From Diabrotica undecimpunctata (taxonomy: Eukaryota; Arthropoda; Insecta; Coleoptera; Chrysomelidae), in NCBI RefSeq assembly GCF_040954645.1, contig NC_092811.1, positions 123,649,411 to 123,713,410 of the forward strand: DNA of 64,000 bases. The letters run 5' to 3'. The notes under the pieces are model-generated. The model was not told where the DNA came from and did not search any database. It saw only the letters and a program-made list of their open reading frames with translations. How positions within the stretch are numbered: the stretch's first letter is position 1; each line of letters opens with the position of its first letter. The translations under genes and the position numbers were made by a program. Positions 1-9,829 of this stretch are shown piece by piece.

Positions 1-298
1 TCACGCAATATTATTTTTTTACTTATTATTTCATAGAGATTACGCTTACAGCTTGAAACAAATAATTTTTAACACCGTGTATGAAATATGTAAGTTCAAA
101 TCTTACGTACCCCATTTTGCCCACCTTTCCCCTATTCCAATTTCTTTGCTCATGCCCCACTTCTCATTTAAATTACAACTAAAATAAGTGATACTGTAGG
201 TTCTCTCGTAAGTCGTTCTTCATAAGCTGTTACCACTTCTGGTTGTATTGGCGTTTTAGTGATAATCATCACTTTTGTCTTTATGGTAGTATTTAGCT

Positions 299-661
299 TC
301 AGTCAATATTCACTATAGGCCTTAATTTCACATTGATTAGATGTTGAAGTTCTTCATAATTACTTGCAATTAACAGCGTGTCATTTTCGTACCTCAAATT
401 ATCAATAATTTTGATATCAATATCAATATTCAATGCTTCATTGAAAACGAACTTAAGAATAGATGTTATATTAGTGGGGACAAAACGCAGCCCTGTTTTA
501 CTCCTCTTCCTCTTCGTCTTGCACCTATTCAGAATTATCCCAGCAAATCCTAATGTTTTTATGTTGATGACCGTAAAGATTGTTAATGATACGTAGGTCA
601 TTATTATCAAAGTAACAAGATTGTTTGTTGTAGATCGGCAACACTTTTCAAAATGAAACAA
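299..661 (-). pseudogene. LINE reverse-transcriptase fragment
   Basis: The minus-strand frame contains a degraded non-LTR reverse transcriptase segment. The stretch RYENDTLLIA (about 372-401) matches the catalytic box usually read as RYADDTVLIA, with the first catalytic Asp changed. It is followed by EELQHLIN, the spacing expected in these elements. The preceding part fits the GVRQGC/SPLLFN region only loosely. The open frame is probably accidental survival in a dead copy. Confidence 0.6.
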
Positions 662-844
662 GCATTAAAAATATAGGAAAAGAAATGTGAAGAATGGGTA
701 GCTAAATAAGAAAACCCTAGATACATTTAGCAGAAGGTCAGATATTGTAGGCACAATAACACCTGACCTATAATAATGAATAATGACCTACAGTAATGAC
801 AAGAAAACTTATAGAAGAATAAAACTTTCAAAAAACCTAATACA

Positions 845-1080
845 TCATCCCTGAAAGATTTCAGACTAATTAGTCTTATTAGTCAATCTCTTAATCTACT
901 TCCTAAGATAACTCTCAATAGAACATGCAAAGAAACAATGGAAAACAATTCGGTTTCATAGATGGATGGAATAGAGATTTGAGGCTTGTACGAAATTTAT
1001 ATTAGAAACAAAACGTATCTGTTATGATAGACGATAACTGGACGAACAACATCTTCATTCAAAGATGAGTCAGACGTGAT
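845..1080 (+). pseudogene. Degraded LINE RT fragment (weak)
   Basis: On the plus strand the translation FRLISLISQSLNLLPKI resembles the RT palm-domain motif NFRPISLMSHTLKVFLKI of insect LINEs. The downstream frame is broken by stops. It has the opposite orientation to both neighbouring LINE pieces, so it is a separate insertion. Only short similarity supports it. Confidence 0.35.
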
Positions 1081-1234
1081 TGTGTGTTATCCTAATTTTT
1101 TTATAACATGTACTACTAATACTTAAAAAAATCTTTTAAGAGCATTGTAGAGTTCGAATTGGAAGATTAAACCAAGATGAAACCAACTGTCAAAGGTGTT
1201 ATAGTTTGCCCATCAATTAGTATTGAAAACGATA

Positions 1235-2640
1235 ATCATTCTTCGTCTTCTTTACGTGCCATCTCCGCGACGGAGGTTGGCAATCATCATGGCTATTCTG
1301 ATCTTAGATGCTTCAGCTCTGAATAGTTCGATTGATGTGCATCCGTACCATTCCCTCAAGTTACGCAACCATGAGATTCTTCTCTTTTCTACACTTCTCT
1401 TACCCTGGATTTTCCCTTGTATAATTAATCAAAGTATTTTGTATCTTTCATTAGGCATAACATGCCCCAGGTATTGCAGGTTTCGTGTCTTGATGGTTTC
1501 CAATATTGCCATTCTTTTGGTGACTCTTTTCATGACTTTTGTTTGTTACATGCTCGGTTCATGATATATTCAGGATGTTGTTAATTGGTGTTCCATTGAC
1601 CTTTATTCCTGCTGTTTCTCCCTTATGAGATCTTTTTATCATTTCTTCAGAGTATGTATTGAGTAGTAGTGGTGGCAATACACACCCCTGTCCCACTCCT
1701 CTTTTAATTTCGAATTCTTCTGATGTGTGTTCATTAATGCATATGTGTGCCTGCTATTTATAATATAGATTTGTTATAATTCAAAGGTCATTTTATTGTA
1801 ATTGTTTTGCTTTCAGGACGTCCATTAGCTCTTTGTGAAGGACTTTATCGAAAGCCTTGTTGTAATCTATGAAACAGACGTACATACCTTGGTTCACATC
1901 CAAGCATCTCTGGATTAGTACGTTGAATAAAAATAGAGCTTCACAGGTACCTACGCCTCTACGGAATTCAAATTGAGTTTCTTTTAATATCCATTTCAAT
2001 TATTTGGTAAATGCGTTTATGGATGATCTTTAAAAACATTTTAAGTCTGTAAGACATCAGGCTTATGATGCGGTGGTCGGTGCATTTTCTAGCATTTTTC
2101 TTTTTGGGAGACAAAATGTTGAGATCAACCATTCATTGGGTATGTCACCCGACTGATAAATATCATTAAAGCTTTAAGAAAACATCCATGTACTCATTTT
2201 CTATTATTTTAAGGATATCAATAGGCAGTTGGTCTGGCCCCGGACTTTTTCCGTTTCTGGTGTTCTTTAGTGCATACAATATTTCTTCCTTTGTAATTTC
2301 TATACTTGTTTCTCTGTCCTCGAAAGATGTCTTGTAGGTTTCCCCTTTCGTCGTCGAATACCTCTTCCATATATTCTTTCCATCGTTTTAGTTTTTCGTC
2401 GGTCATTATCATAGTATTTCCATTTTTATCTAAAAGAATTGTGTTCTCTTTACATTTTTCCTCATAGTAAGTTTGTTTTGCCTCTCTTATCATTTTTCTG
2501 ATTTCATTGTTAATGATTTTGTAATTGTGACTGTCTTTGTTCTTGGCTTGTCTTCTTTGGTCCATCCTGCCGAGTATTTCGTCGGTCATTCAGTTGTCTC
2601 TCTTTCTTATCGGTTCTTTTAATATCTCTGCATGGAACGA
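1235..2640 (-). pseudogene. 5'-truncated LINE with internal deletion
   Basis: Read on the minus strand, the order is that of a LINE ORF2. A pre-RT linker with MTDEILGRMDQRRQAKN comes first (about 2589-2300). RT motifs follow: QFEFRRGVGTCEALF and CFIDYNKAFDKVLHKELM (1993-1810), then RRGVGQGCVLPPLLLNTYSEE (about 1710-1640). The frame then jumps from GIKVNGTPINNI (about 1580) straight to the C-terminal LQYLGHVM, RRISWLRNLREW and KIRIAMMIANLRRGDGT motifs (about 1460-1240). The YADD catalytic box is missing, so the copy is dead. The copy ends near 1240; no target-site duplication was identified. Confidence 0.8.
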
Positions 2641-2689
2641 GGAGCAGAAGCAATTGTTTCTGTACCCCCAAGTAAGTAAATAAGCTCAT

Positions 2690-3075
2690 TGATTACGATC
2701 AATATGTCGACATGCTTCCAATCGAATCCATGCGAACTGTGAAACAAGTACAAGCTTGGCATGTCCGACGACTTTTACATCGAATTTAAGTCAGTTCAAG
2801 GAATCTAGATCAAGAGCTGAATGAAGAGATATATTACCAGACTTTCTGTTTGATCGAAGACATTTATTACGCCATGAGCGACTTTTTCAATAGAAAATTG
2901 GAACGTGAAAGTGAATATGATCGAATATACCAATGTTGGACCTACAATAGAAGAAAGTATACAATAACTTAATGAAACTGAAGGATGCCACAGTGATCAT
3001 TGGTGAAAGTATCGAAAATCTTCAATTTCTTATACTAGAGAGTGTTCTACTCTACAAAAGAGATGTTTTCTATTA
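2690..3075. other. Unassigned stretch between LINE pieces
   Basis: Short broken frames on the plus strand (for example SMRTVKQVQAWHVRRLL near 2730-2790) show no motif I can name. It may be the diverged middle part of the LINE whose C-terminal motif appears at 3080-3265. Confidence 0.3.
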
Positions 3076-3079
3076 GACT

Positions 3080-3265
3080 GGGCATAAATACAATAAAACC
3101 AAAGCTATTTTCGTTTAGCAATCAAGATGTTGGTTCGACACAACGAGTTGTCAACAATAAGCCCATTACAGAAGTTAACCACTTTAAGTACTTATAATCC
3201 TGGATAAAGGATACACTAAATCATGATGAAGAAATTAAAACTTAAATTGGGAAAGTTTCCGGGAA
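3080..3265 (+). pseudogene. LINE RT C-terminal fragment
   Basis: The plus-strand translation contains GSTQRVVNNKPITEVNHFKYL, a stop, then WIKDTLNHDEEIKT. This matches the post-catalytic region of LINE RTs (usual form VNHFKYLGSWVNDTLNHDEEIKTRIEKA). Stops interrupt it. A later piece of the same type of element occurs at 3630-3695. Confidence 0.6.
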
Positions 3266-3447
3266 TTGGCTGGCTATTGCAGACCAAAACTCATGTGAGT
3301 GCTGATTACAATTGTTCTAGTTTTCCGAATTCTTTTGCACTTGTCTTAAATCTGTTAACTAGTCTTTAAAGGCTATCTTCAGTTTTTGCTATCAATATTT
3401 CATCATGCGGGTCTATTGTAATCTATCAGAAACTCTAGAAACTAGAT

Positions 3448-3633
3448 CTAGAAACTTTGTTGCTCATCTACTGAGTTTATGAGCTGATTTATTCGCTCTT
3501 GCAAAATTTTAGTTGTAAGTTTCAGAACAGTATTTAGCAAATTGATACCTCTATAGATTTCTGGTTTTCTTATCGCCCTTTTTGAACTGAGAAAACTAAG
3601 AATTAAGTTCCTAAAATGTAATGGACATATCAC
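3448..3633 (-). pseudogene. LINE RT fragment, NYRGINLLNT family
   Basis: The minus-strand frame carries IYRGINLLNTVLKLTTKILQERINQLIN followed by DEQQSF. This is the RT motif block NYRGINLLN...DEQQGFR. It belongs to the same LINE family as the larger copy at 59.45-63.15 kb, where NYRGINLLNT is also seen. It lies between two plus-strand LINE pieces and is a separate truncated insertion. Confidence 0.65.
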
Positions 3634-3695
3634 TATATGGATGTGAAACCTGGATCACGAAAACTAATAAGATGAACAAGTTACAACCCTTTGAG
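3630..3695 (+). pseudogene. LINE C-terminal snippet (YGCETW)
   Basis: The plus-strand translation SLYGCETWITKTNKMNKLQPFEM is the conserved LLYGCETWT...LEAFEM block found downstream of the RT domain in insect LINEs. It is very short and ends at a stop. It is likely a continuation of the copy at 3080-3265 after the insertion and deletion of intervening DNA. Confidence 0.5.
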
Positions 3696-3874
3696 ATGTA
3701 GTCTTATCGTCACGATTATAGCAGATATTCAGCTCGATTTTAAACACTATTTTTAAAAGTATTAAGGAATTAGGTGAAAGGTTGAAAATTCAACAATATT
3801 TATACAAGGGATCATTTATTTCGGAATTAACACATATCATATCAGTTTAAACAAAGTAAATAGTAAACATGAAT

Positions 3875-5326
3875 TTAAGTAACATTTAGATACTGTTCCT
3901 TCCATTTGCTGATATCTTCCACAACATAAGATTTTTCGCAATCAGAGCATATAAAAGTTGCATGTGTTAAACATATAAATTTAAGGCAAAACTTACAGAA
4001 ATATCTAGTTCTACTATCTTTCTTGCAGAAATAGCACCTTTTTCGTTTTGTCGGATCTCGAACATCACCGAGGGGATGGCCTGCCGAGCTACCTGCTACC
4101 TCTTGTCTTCTATGACGAATTTCAGTAGGAAGATTAGTCAAAGTTGACCTGCGAATTAAATTTTTTTCTGTTAATGCCAAAGCAAGCTGTTTCAGGTAAT
4201 CACGTCGTTTGGTATCTGCAGTTGGATTATTAATAAGATATATTAAATACGAATTTATTGCTCCTATGTTCAGTAGAAAATAGAATACGAGCATAGGCCA
4301 TCTTCTAGTGATTCGAGTAACATCATACGTGGAACAATGTTTGTTCACAGTGTGACCTCCTATCTTTGTGTAATTATTCTTCCTTTCTCTTGCTACGTAC
4401 GTTAAGTGGTGTTCATGCAGTAGCTTTGTAATTAAATCAGAAGATGTGAACCAGTCACCACAGCTTACATTCCTAAAAGTGCCTGAAATAGGCATTATTA
4501 ATCTTTCCACAATTTTGTACGGAGTATTTTCAACCCTGTACGGTTCTGCATGCTGTTGACAAACGTAGATTGCTATATTTTTTGTATAGTTAGTCTTTGC
4601 GTCGACCATTGAAAAGAAATTGATACCATACTTATTGGACTTGGAAGCAGTATATTTCTTGTACCGTGATCGACGACGAGAACCGGGTAACATTTCATCT
4701 ATGCAAACAAAATCTCCTACGTCGTAAATATCTTTACATTTATTAGTAAAAATATCGACTATCTCTCTTATTGGTGCTAATTTGTCTGTTAACTGTCTTT
4801 TACTTCGCGTGGTTGGGTCGTCAAAATGAAGGCATTGCATTAAAAATTCAAACCTCTGTTTTGACATAGTGAGCCAAAACCTTTCGACTCCGAAACCTGT
4901 TCTATCCCATAATTCATCTGTACTCATCCTATTATTTTTTAGACATCCAGATAAATACAGCAGGCCTATTAATGCACTTATCTCAATCACATCTGTAAGT
5001 TTTGAGGTTCTTTCTCTAGAGTAGTTAAAAGCTTTTTGCTGTATACATTTATTAGTGTTTTCGACAATAATATTCAAAATGTCATCAGAAAAAAACAGAG
5101 CCCAAGTGTCCAGGACAGATGTAGCACCTTTCCCACATTCCGCTACTGTTGGTCGAAACATAGTAGAATTAGATTTTGCTGTTTGATCTTCGGAATATAT
5201 ATCTAAAACTTGTTCTTCTTGCACATCTTTCTCATCCGCTGATATATCATAATCGAACTGGTCATCATTCAAATAAATTTCATCTAATAGACGTTTCAAT
5301 CTCGCATGTTCTTTATCATAGGACAT
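3875..5326 (-). CDS. piggyBac-type transposase, internally deleted
   Basis: This open frame of 483 aa is a piggyBac/PGBD-type transposase (DDE_Tnp_1_7 domain). An acidic N-terminus (residues 1-50) precedes the catalytic region. The first Asp is in VCIDEMLPG (D210) and the second in SCGDWFTSSDL (D291). The RRWPMLVFYFLLNIGAINSYLIYL core follows near 341-364. The C-terminal Cys-rich domain runs from C431 to C463 (CYFC, CKFC, CSDC). The region between ARERKNN (318) and GGHTVNKH (330) is much shorter than usual, and the expected GGVDxxD motif reads GGHTVN, so the third catalytic Asp is not visible. The frame stays open across this change. The protein is probably inactive as a transposase; it could be a decayed copy or a domesticated derivative. 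Element ends (TTAA sites with TIRs) were not identified. Confidence 0.85.
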   Translation of the reverse strand: MSYDKEHARLKRLLDEIYLNDDQFDYDISADEKDVQEEQVLDIYSEDQTAKSNSTMFRPTVAECGKGATSVLDTWALFFSDDILNIIVENTNKCIQQKAFNYSRERTSKLTDVIEISALIGLLYLSGCLKNNRMSTDELWDRTGFGVERFWLTMSKQRFEFLMQCLHFDDPTTRSKRQLTDKLAPIREIVDIFTNKCKDIYDVGDFVCIDEMLPGSRRRSRYKKYTASKSNKYGINFFSMVDAKTNYTKNIAIYVCQQHAEPYRVENTPYKIVERLIMPISGTFRNVSCGDWFTSSDLITKLLHEHHLTYVARERKNNYTKIGGHTVNKHCSTYDVTRITRRWPMLVFYFLLNIGAINSYLIYLINNPTADTKRRDYLKQLALALTEKNLIRRSTLTNLPTEIRHRRQEVAGSSAGHPLGDVRDPTKRKRCYFCKKDSRTRYFCKFCLKFICLTHATFICSDCEKSYVVEDISKWKEQYLNVT

Positions 5327-5689
5327 ATTTCTGAGAAAAAAACATCACTATTAGCTTTAACCCAAGTTAAGTTAACAATGAATAATAACCTCAATATAAA
5401 TTCAAATACGCGACCTTACATTTAAACATAAAACAAAGATGCTTTAGTTTACTCGCAAACACAATTTCACTTCTTTTAATTGTTTGGGAATTTCCATTAT
5501 ATTGTTTATCAATAACTGATTTATTGATAACGATTTAGTTGTTGCTATTACTGAAATACGTTGAGACGACCGACGCGTTGTCGGCAAAACTTTTCGGAAA
5601 AACCCAAATTCTGTTATGGACAATGCATCTTACCATAGTTGACAAAAAGTGTTGTCGTTAAAACCTTTTTATTTATTAAAAACAAATTA
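5327..5689. other. piggyBac upstream flank
   Basis: This is AT-rich DNA 5' of the transposase frame. It should hold the promoter side of the element and its right terminus. I see no clear TIR or TTAA-flanked end, and no other gene. Confidence 0.4.
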
Positions 5690-6431
5690 TATAGCATTCG
5701 ATAAATATTGTAATGTTCATTTCGGTTCTTGTGAAGGTTAGTAACTTGCCCCTCTTCATTAATAAAAATGTTGGGTTCTTTAACCTCTATTATTGTATAG
5801 GGGCCTGAAAAAATGGGATAAATTTCGAAAGTACTTTGTTAATAACCAAGTCATTATCTGCCAGTTCAAAAATTACTTTACTAGGCTAAAACCGTATATT
5901 CCTTTCCTTTTATGATTTGCTGTAGTAATGTCTCTCTGGCTCAGTTGTAGCTTTTGTAATGTGCAATTTAATTCTAATGGGTAGTCGTCAAAGCTGTACA
6001 ACGGTTTTTTTCAATAGTTTACAGGTTTTCCCGAACATTAATTAGAATGGTGTGTAACCTGTTGCTGAATGTACGGAAACGTTATATGAATAACAGCAAT
6101 ATGGTAGCGACATACTCCAATTATTTGGAAATTTGAATAATTGCATCCCAAGATGCGCATTTTAATGTTAATGTGTATTTTCTAATACACCAATGGGTTC
6201 ATGATGGTATGCCGTTCAGTTTAGTTGCTCTATTTGCAACAATGAGTATGTTTCCTTAAAAACTCTTGTCATAAACTCAAAGTCTTGGTCGATAACTATT
6301 CTTCTTGGTACTTCATACCTGAAGATAAAGTGTTCGATCAATGATTTGGCTACTGTTTCAGCTTCTTTATTTCGTATTACAAATCGTTTTATGCATATAT
6401 TTACTCAATTCGCATTGCAGCATCAATAACG
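5690..6431 (-). pseudogene. Ty3/gypsy integrase relic, C-terminal part
   Basis: Reading the minus strand gives a broken retrotransposon integrase. RNKEAETVAKSLIEHFIFRYEVP and RRIVIDQDFEFMTRVFKE (about 6395-6255) are followed by TAYHHEPIGVLENTH (the usual TAYHPQSNG...ERTH). SVHSATGYTPF then LMFGKTCK (about 6080-6020) comes next, and a poorly preserved tail near 5700-5800. Several stops and frameshifts are present. It continues beyond the mariner insertion at 7718-7775. Confidence 0.8.
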
Positions 6432-6433
6432 TA

Positions 6434-7715
6434 TGGTCCTAAAGTTTTGGGAAAAATTTCACCTGGTCTGATTGAGAAGCAAAATGCATTTAACAAAGGC
6501 CATGTAATTGAAATGTCATCAGTTATTGACATTTAATAAACAAAGCAGAATATTTTGGTTTGTGTTCTGCAAAATGTCTTATAAAATTGATATTCGTCGA
6601 GGTGTTTATAATATGGTTGGGCGAATGTCGAAACGAGATATTGTTAATATTTATCGAGATCAAAACATAAGCAAATCGACAATTTATCGCACAATCAGAG
6701 AATGTGAAGAAGGGATACCATGCGTTAACTTGCGTAAAAGTGGCCGACCGCGGATTTTGAACCATATAAGAGAGGTAAGACTGATTGAAGCAGCTAAGAA
6801 CAAAATTGGGGTCTCACAGCGAAAACTGGCCAGAAGATTTCATGTTGGAAAGACTACAGTATACAGGACCCTATCGAGTAACAATATTATTTACCGAAAA
6901 AGAAGGAAAGCTCCAAAATACACAGAAGATCAATTAGAGAGAATTCCGAGATGTTGCCGCGCGTTAAGGCGAGTGCATTTCGTCAACAAGTTGATCGTGA
7001 TGGACGATGAAAAATATTTTACTTTGTCCAACTCTGAGATGAAGGATAACGATGGGTTTTACACGAACGATTACGAAAATGTACCTGATGAAATAAAATT
7101 AAAAAGTAAGAAAAAATTTGAGAACAAAATTTTGGTATGGTGCGCAATTTCTGAGGCTGGCTTTATCTCACAGCCCTACATTGGTGTTGTTCGAGGCGAA
7201 TCCTTAAACGCAAATATTTATATTCAAAGATGTCTCTCTAAATTGCTTCAGTTTGTGAACACACATCATGCAAATGATCAAATAGTCTTTTGGCCAGATC
7301 TTGCTTCATGTCATTACGCGAGGATCAGAAGGGACTGGTACGAAACTAACATTACCTTTGTACCGAAAGTAGACAATCCCCCCAACCTACCTCAGGCTCG
7401 TCCAATTGAAGAATTCTGGGCAATATTAAGTCGGAAAGTCTATAATAACGGATGGGAAGCACAAAATCAGGAACAGTTAAGACGCCGCATATATACAAAA
7501 ATTAGAGAAATTGACGCCGAGGTCGTCCAAAGGATGATGCAACGTGTCAGGGGAATTATTAGGCAAATCGAAAATAATGGTCCCTTTTCTGTCATTTGAA
7601 TTTTGATTTATAATAAGGACAGTTAAGTTAAATTGTTGAATAATTTAATAAAAATATAAGATTATTGCGGTCAGAGTAATATGCTTTTGAAATTTTTCCC
7701 AAAACTTTAGGACCA
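6434..7715 (+). mobile_element. Intact Tc1/mariner-like transposon with perfect TIRs
   Basis: The sequences at 6429-6460 and 7689-7720 are perfect reverse complements over 32 bp. With the usual TA target site (6432-6433 and 7716-7717) the element is 1282 bp and begins TGGTCCTAAAG. It contains one uninterrupted transposase frame. It sits inside a gypsy integrase relic: removing the element plus one TA brings the integrase frame on each side back into register. The identical TIRs and open frame suggest a recent insertion. Confidence 0.92.
6574..7599 (+). CDS. Tc1/mariner-family (IS630) transposase, probably intact
   Basis: The frame opens at 6508, but the second ATG at 6574 (MSYKIDIRRG) gives 341 aa, the usual size for this superfamily, so I chose it. 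The N-terminal half holds two helix-turn-helix-like segments (MSKRDIVNIYRDQNISKSTI and SQRKLARRFHVGKTTVYRTL) around a GRPR hinge. The catalytic residues look complete: Asp in VMDDEKYF, Asp in FWPDLASCHY and Glu in ARPIEEFW. By my count 36 residues separate the second Asp from that Glu (37 or more if the second Glu of PIEE is used), so it is DD36E- or DD37E-like rather than DD34. It would bind the TIRs and carry out cut-and-paste transposition at TA sites. No frameshift or stop is seen. Confidence 0.9.
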   Translation: MSYKIDIRRGVYNMVGRMSKRDIVNIYRDQNISKSTIYRTIRECEEGIPCVNLRKSGRPRILNHIREVRLIEAAKNKIGVSQRKLARRFHVGKTTVYRTLSSNNIIYRKRRKAPKYTEDQLERIPRCCRALRRVHFVNKLIVMDDEKYFTLSNSEMKDNDGFYTNDYENVPDEIKLKSKKKFENKILVWCAISEAGFISQPYIGVVRGESLNANIYIQRCLSKLLQFVNTHHANDQIVFWPDLASCHYARIRRDWYETNITFVPKVDNPPNLPQARPIEEFWAILSRKVYNNGWEAQNQEQLRRRIYTKIREIDAEVVQRMMQRVRGIIRQIENNGPFSVI

Positions 7716-7717
7716 TA

Positions 7718-7775
7718 CGTTACATATTTATTTCCTTCGTCGTCAGGATCTAGTGGATCTACTACGATCTATGAA
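7718..7775 (-). pseudogene. Ty3/gypsy integrase relic, upstream part
   Basis: The minus-strand translation VVDPLDPDDEGNKYV lies directly beside the mariner TIR. It corresponds to the integrase segment VVDPLGPL...GNKYV just before the catalytic TVID motif. It is the other half of the relic at 5690-6431 and marks the insertion point. Confidence 0.65.
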
Positions 7776-8395
7776 TTGTGTGTTGAACCAACAGTACAAT
7801 ATATAAAACATACATTGAAGTTGCTCATATTGTGAATTTCTTCTGAGGAACCCAACTTCGTCAGCTCCTGATCTGTCGATGTAGTTACTTCTTGCAACCA
7901 CTGTATATCAGTCATACCACTATGCCGACTGCTACCACAAATGCTGCTATACCGAAAACATCTGCAATGAACATAGTTAATCTCTGACTGCCTCCAGCTG
8001 TAACAACTGCATTTTTTCCTCTTTTGCTTTGTTTTGAGAGTTCCCCATATATTCAATCTCTGAGATAATAACTACAGACTGGGCTTCTTCATTCACGGAA
8101 ATGCTCCCCGCGTTTGCAGGGGAGCATTTTCAGCAGCTGAGGATTGCCAGGGAAAAAATGGGATGAAGACCAAGTTTACAAAAAATTGATAACTCGAGTT
8201 ACGTTCTTGATATTCTCATTTATCTGTTATTTGAAAAGATCTACCAAAACTTTTCAAATGGAATACACGCAGACATACAAATAGTTGCAAGATTTCTCAT
8301 CGTAACTTATTTTATAAAATATTTTACCCGCAACTTTTATTATAATCCATCCTTGAGATTTGCCAAGATCCTAAATCTGAATGTGTAAATTATTT
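7776..8395. other. Unassigned region with an exact hairpin
   Basis: A 95-codon open frame on the minus strand (8056-7769) has no motif I recognise; it may be a further degraded part of the gypsy polyprotein. At 8099-8109 and 8119-8129 there is a perfect 11-bp inverted repeat (AAATGCTCCCC with GGGGAGCATTT) around a 9-base loop. Otherwise the sequence is AT-rich with nothing recognisable. Confidence 0.4.
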
Positions 8396-8399
8396 TTAT

Positions 8400-8597
8400 G
8401 ATACTGTTTTAGTCCATTCGTGAGAGATTCGATCTCCAAAAACGAGAGGAACAAGCTGAATTTTGCTGAAAATATCAATTTTGGGATCCCAAAAGATCCA
8501 AAAAAGTTTGCCACTCCTACCCCCGGGCTTTCACTCGTAGTGAGGGAAATAGAAAACATTGATTTACCAAGAATTTGTACAACGTAGAGAAAAATGT
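8400..8597. repeat. Long-inverted-repeat element, left arm (outer part)
   Basis: This stretch (AGCTGAATTTTGCTG, then a CCACTCCTACCCCCGGGC block, then TTTACCAAGAATTTGTAC) recurs in inverted orientation at 11160-11375. Copies are also seen at 25540-25820 (same orientation) and 42230-42540 (opposite orientation). The arm is interrupted at 8598 by a LINE and resumes at 9761. This is a multicopy family with no coding capacity that I can see. Confidence 0.75.
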
Positions 8598-9747
8598 CCA
8601 TGTCTTCTCTATTACTCAGATAATTGAAAAGAAAGTTGCTCGTGGCCAAGAAGTCCATCTGACGTTCGTAGACCTTAGGAAAGCATATGATAGTATCCCG
8701 CTTGATAAATTATGGGAGGCACTGGGGAAAACAAATATAAATATAGAATTGATTGAAGCAGTAAAAACGTTGTACTACCAACAAACAACAAGAATTAAAA
8801 CAGGAAATCTGATAACACCGGGATTCAAAGTGACTAAAGGATTAAGACAAGGATGCTGTATATCCCCAACATTATTCAAAATATACCTCGAAGCAGCACT
8901 CAACAAATGGAAGAAAAAATGTACGAATATGGGCATACCACTAATAGACTTAACTTTGTACACTCTGTGCTTTGCAGATGACCAGGTCTTCATCGCACAG
9001 GACTCTGAAGACCTTAGTTACATGATGCGAAAACTATTAGAAGAGTTTACAGAGTGGGGTTTGGAAGTGAATATGGAAAAAACTGAGTACATGAGTATCG
9101 GAGGAGATCAACATAACCTTCTCGTAGAGGAAAATCAAGAGATCAAACTATGTGATAACTACAAATACCTAGGAGTAAAAATCACTCAAGACGGAAAATT
9201 AGATGCAGCCATTAAGGAACGAAATACACAGGGAAGGAAAGGCATAGCCTTACTAAACAGCGTACTGTGGGATAAAAACATCTCTAAAGACAACAAAAGA
9301 AGAATATACAACACCATAATACAAAGTATCAAACATATGGATGCGAAGTGTGGCCCCTAAAAGACAGATCAGAGAAAATGCTTAGAGCAACAGAAATGGA
9401 CTTCTGGCGCCGCTCGGCGGGAATCTCCAGACGCGACAGAATAACAAACGAGAGAGTCCGAGAAATCATGGGGGTTACACATAATATTGTTGATGACATC
9501 AAAACGACACAACTCAGATGGTACGGACACGTAAGGAGAATGCCGGAGAATAGAATACCAAGACAAATTCTTGAATGGCAACCAAGAGGTAGGCGAAGAC
9601 CAGGAAGGCCTAGAAGAAGTTGGAGAGAAGGAGTTGATAAAGAAATCAGAGAAAGAGAACTGGAAGACGATCTATGGAACGATAGAATGAGATGGAGATT
9701 GGAAATCGAAAGACGTCGAAGAACGTTGTAAACCGAAATTATATATA
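8598..9747 (+). mobile_element. 5'-truncated LINE with 13-bp target-site duplication
   Basis: A perfect 13-bp duplication (TAGAGAAAAATGT at 8585-8597 and 9748-9760) brackets the copy, and a short AT-repeat tail ends it. It starts inside the RT domain. The frame through 9357 includes VDLRKAYDSIPLDKLW, GLRQGCCISPTLFKIYLEAAL and the catalytic FADD in TLCFADDQVFIAQD. A one-base shift near 9335 moves the frame; the rest (about 9345-9731) carries FWRRSAGISRRDRI, RWYGHVRRMP and GRRRPGRPRRSW and stops at TL. Only this one lesion is evident, so the copy is young but dead through truncation. It was inserted into the long-inverted-repeat element. Confidence 0.92.
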
Positions 9748-9760
9748 TAGAGAAAAATGT

Positions 9761-9829
9761 TTTAAACAAGAAATGTAGCTAAGATAATTTTGAACAAAAA
9801 TGTTTATTACCACTTTTTGTTTAGAATAA
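9761..9829. repeat. Long-inverted-repeat element, left arm (inner part)
   Basis: The sequence AAATGTAGCTAAGATAATTT then TGAACAAAAATG continues the left arm after the LINE and matches 25715-25745 almost exactly. It is inverted relative to 11160-11200. It ends at the TAA that is duplicated on both sides of the Harbinger insertion. Confidence 0.75.

Noticed and set aside
1223..1564. Plus-strand membrane-like protein of 113 codons
   Set aside because: It is the complement of LINE coding sequence; the hydrophobic look comes from reading the antisense of RT motifs.
9329..9769. Minus-strand Ser/Leu-rich frame of 146 codons
   Set aside because: Antisense of the well-supported LINE C-terminal frame at 9348-9731.
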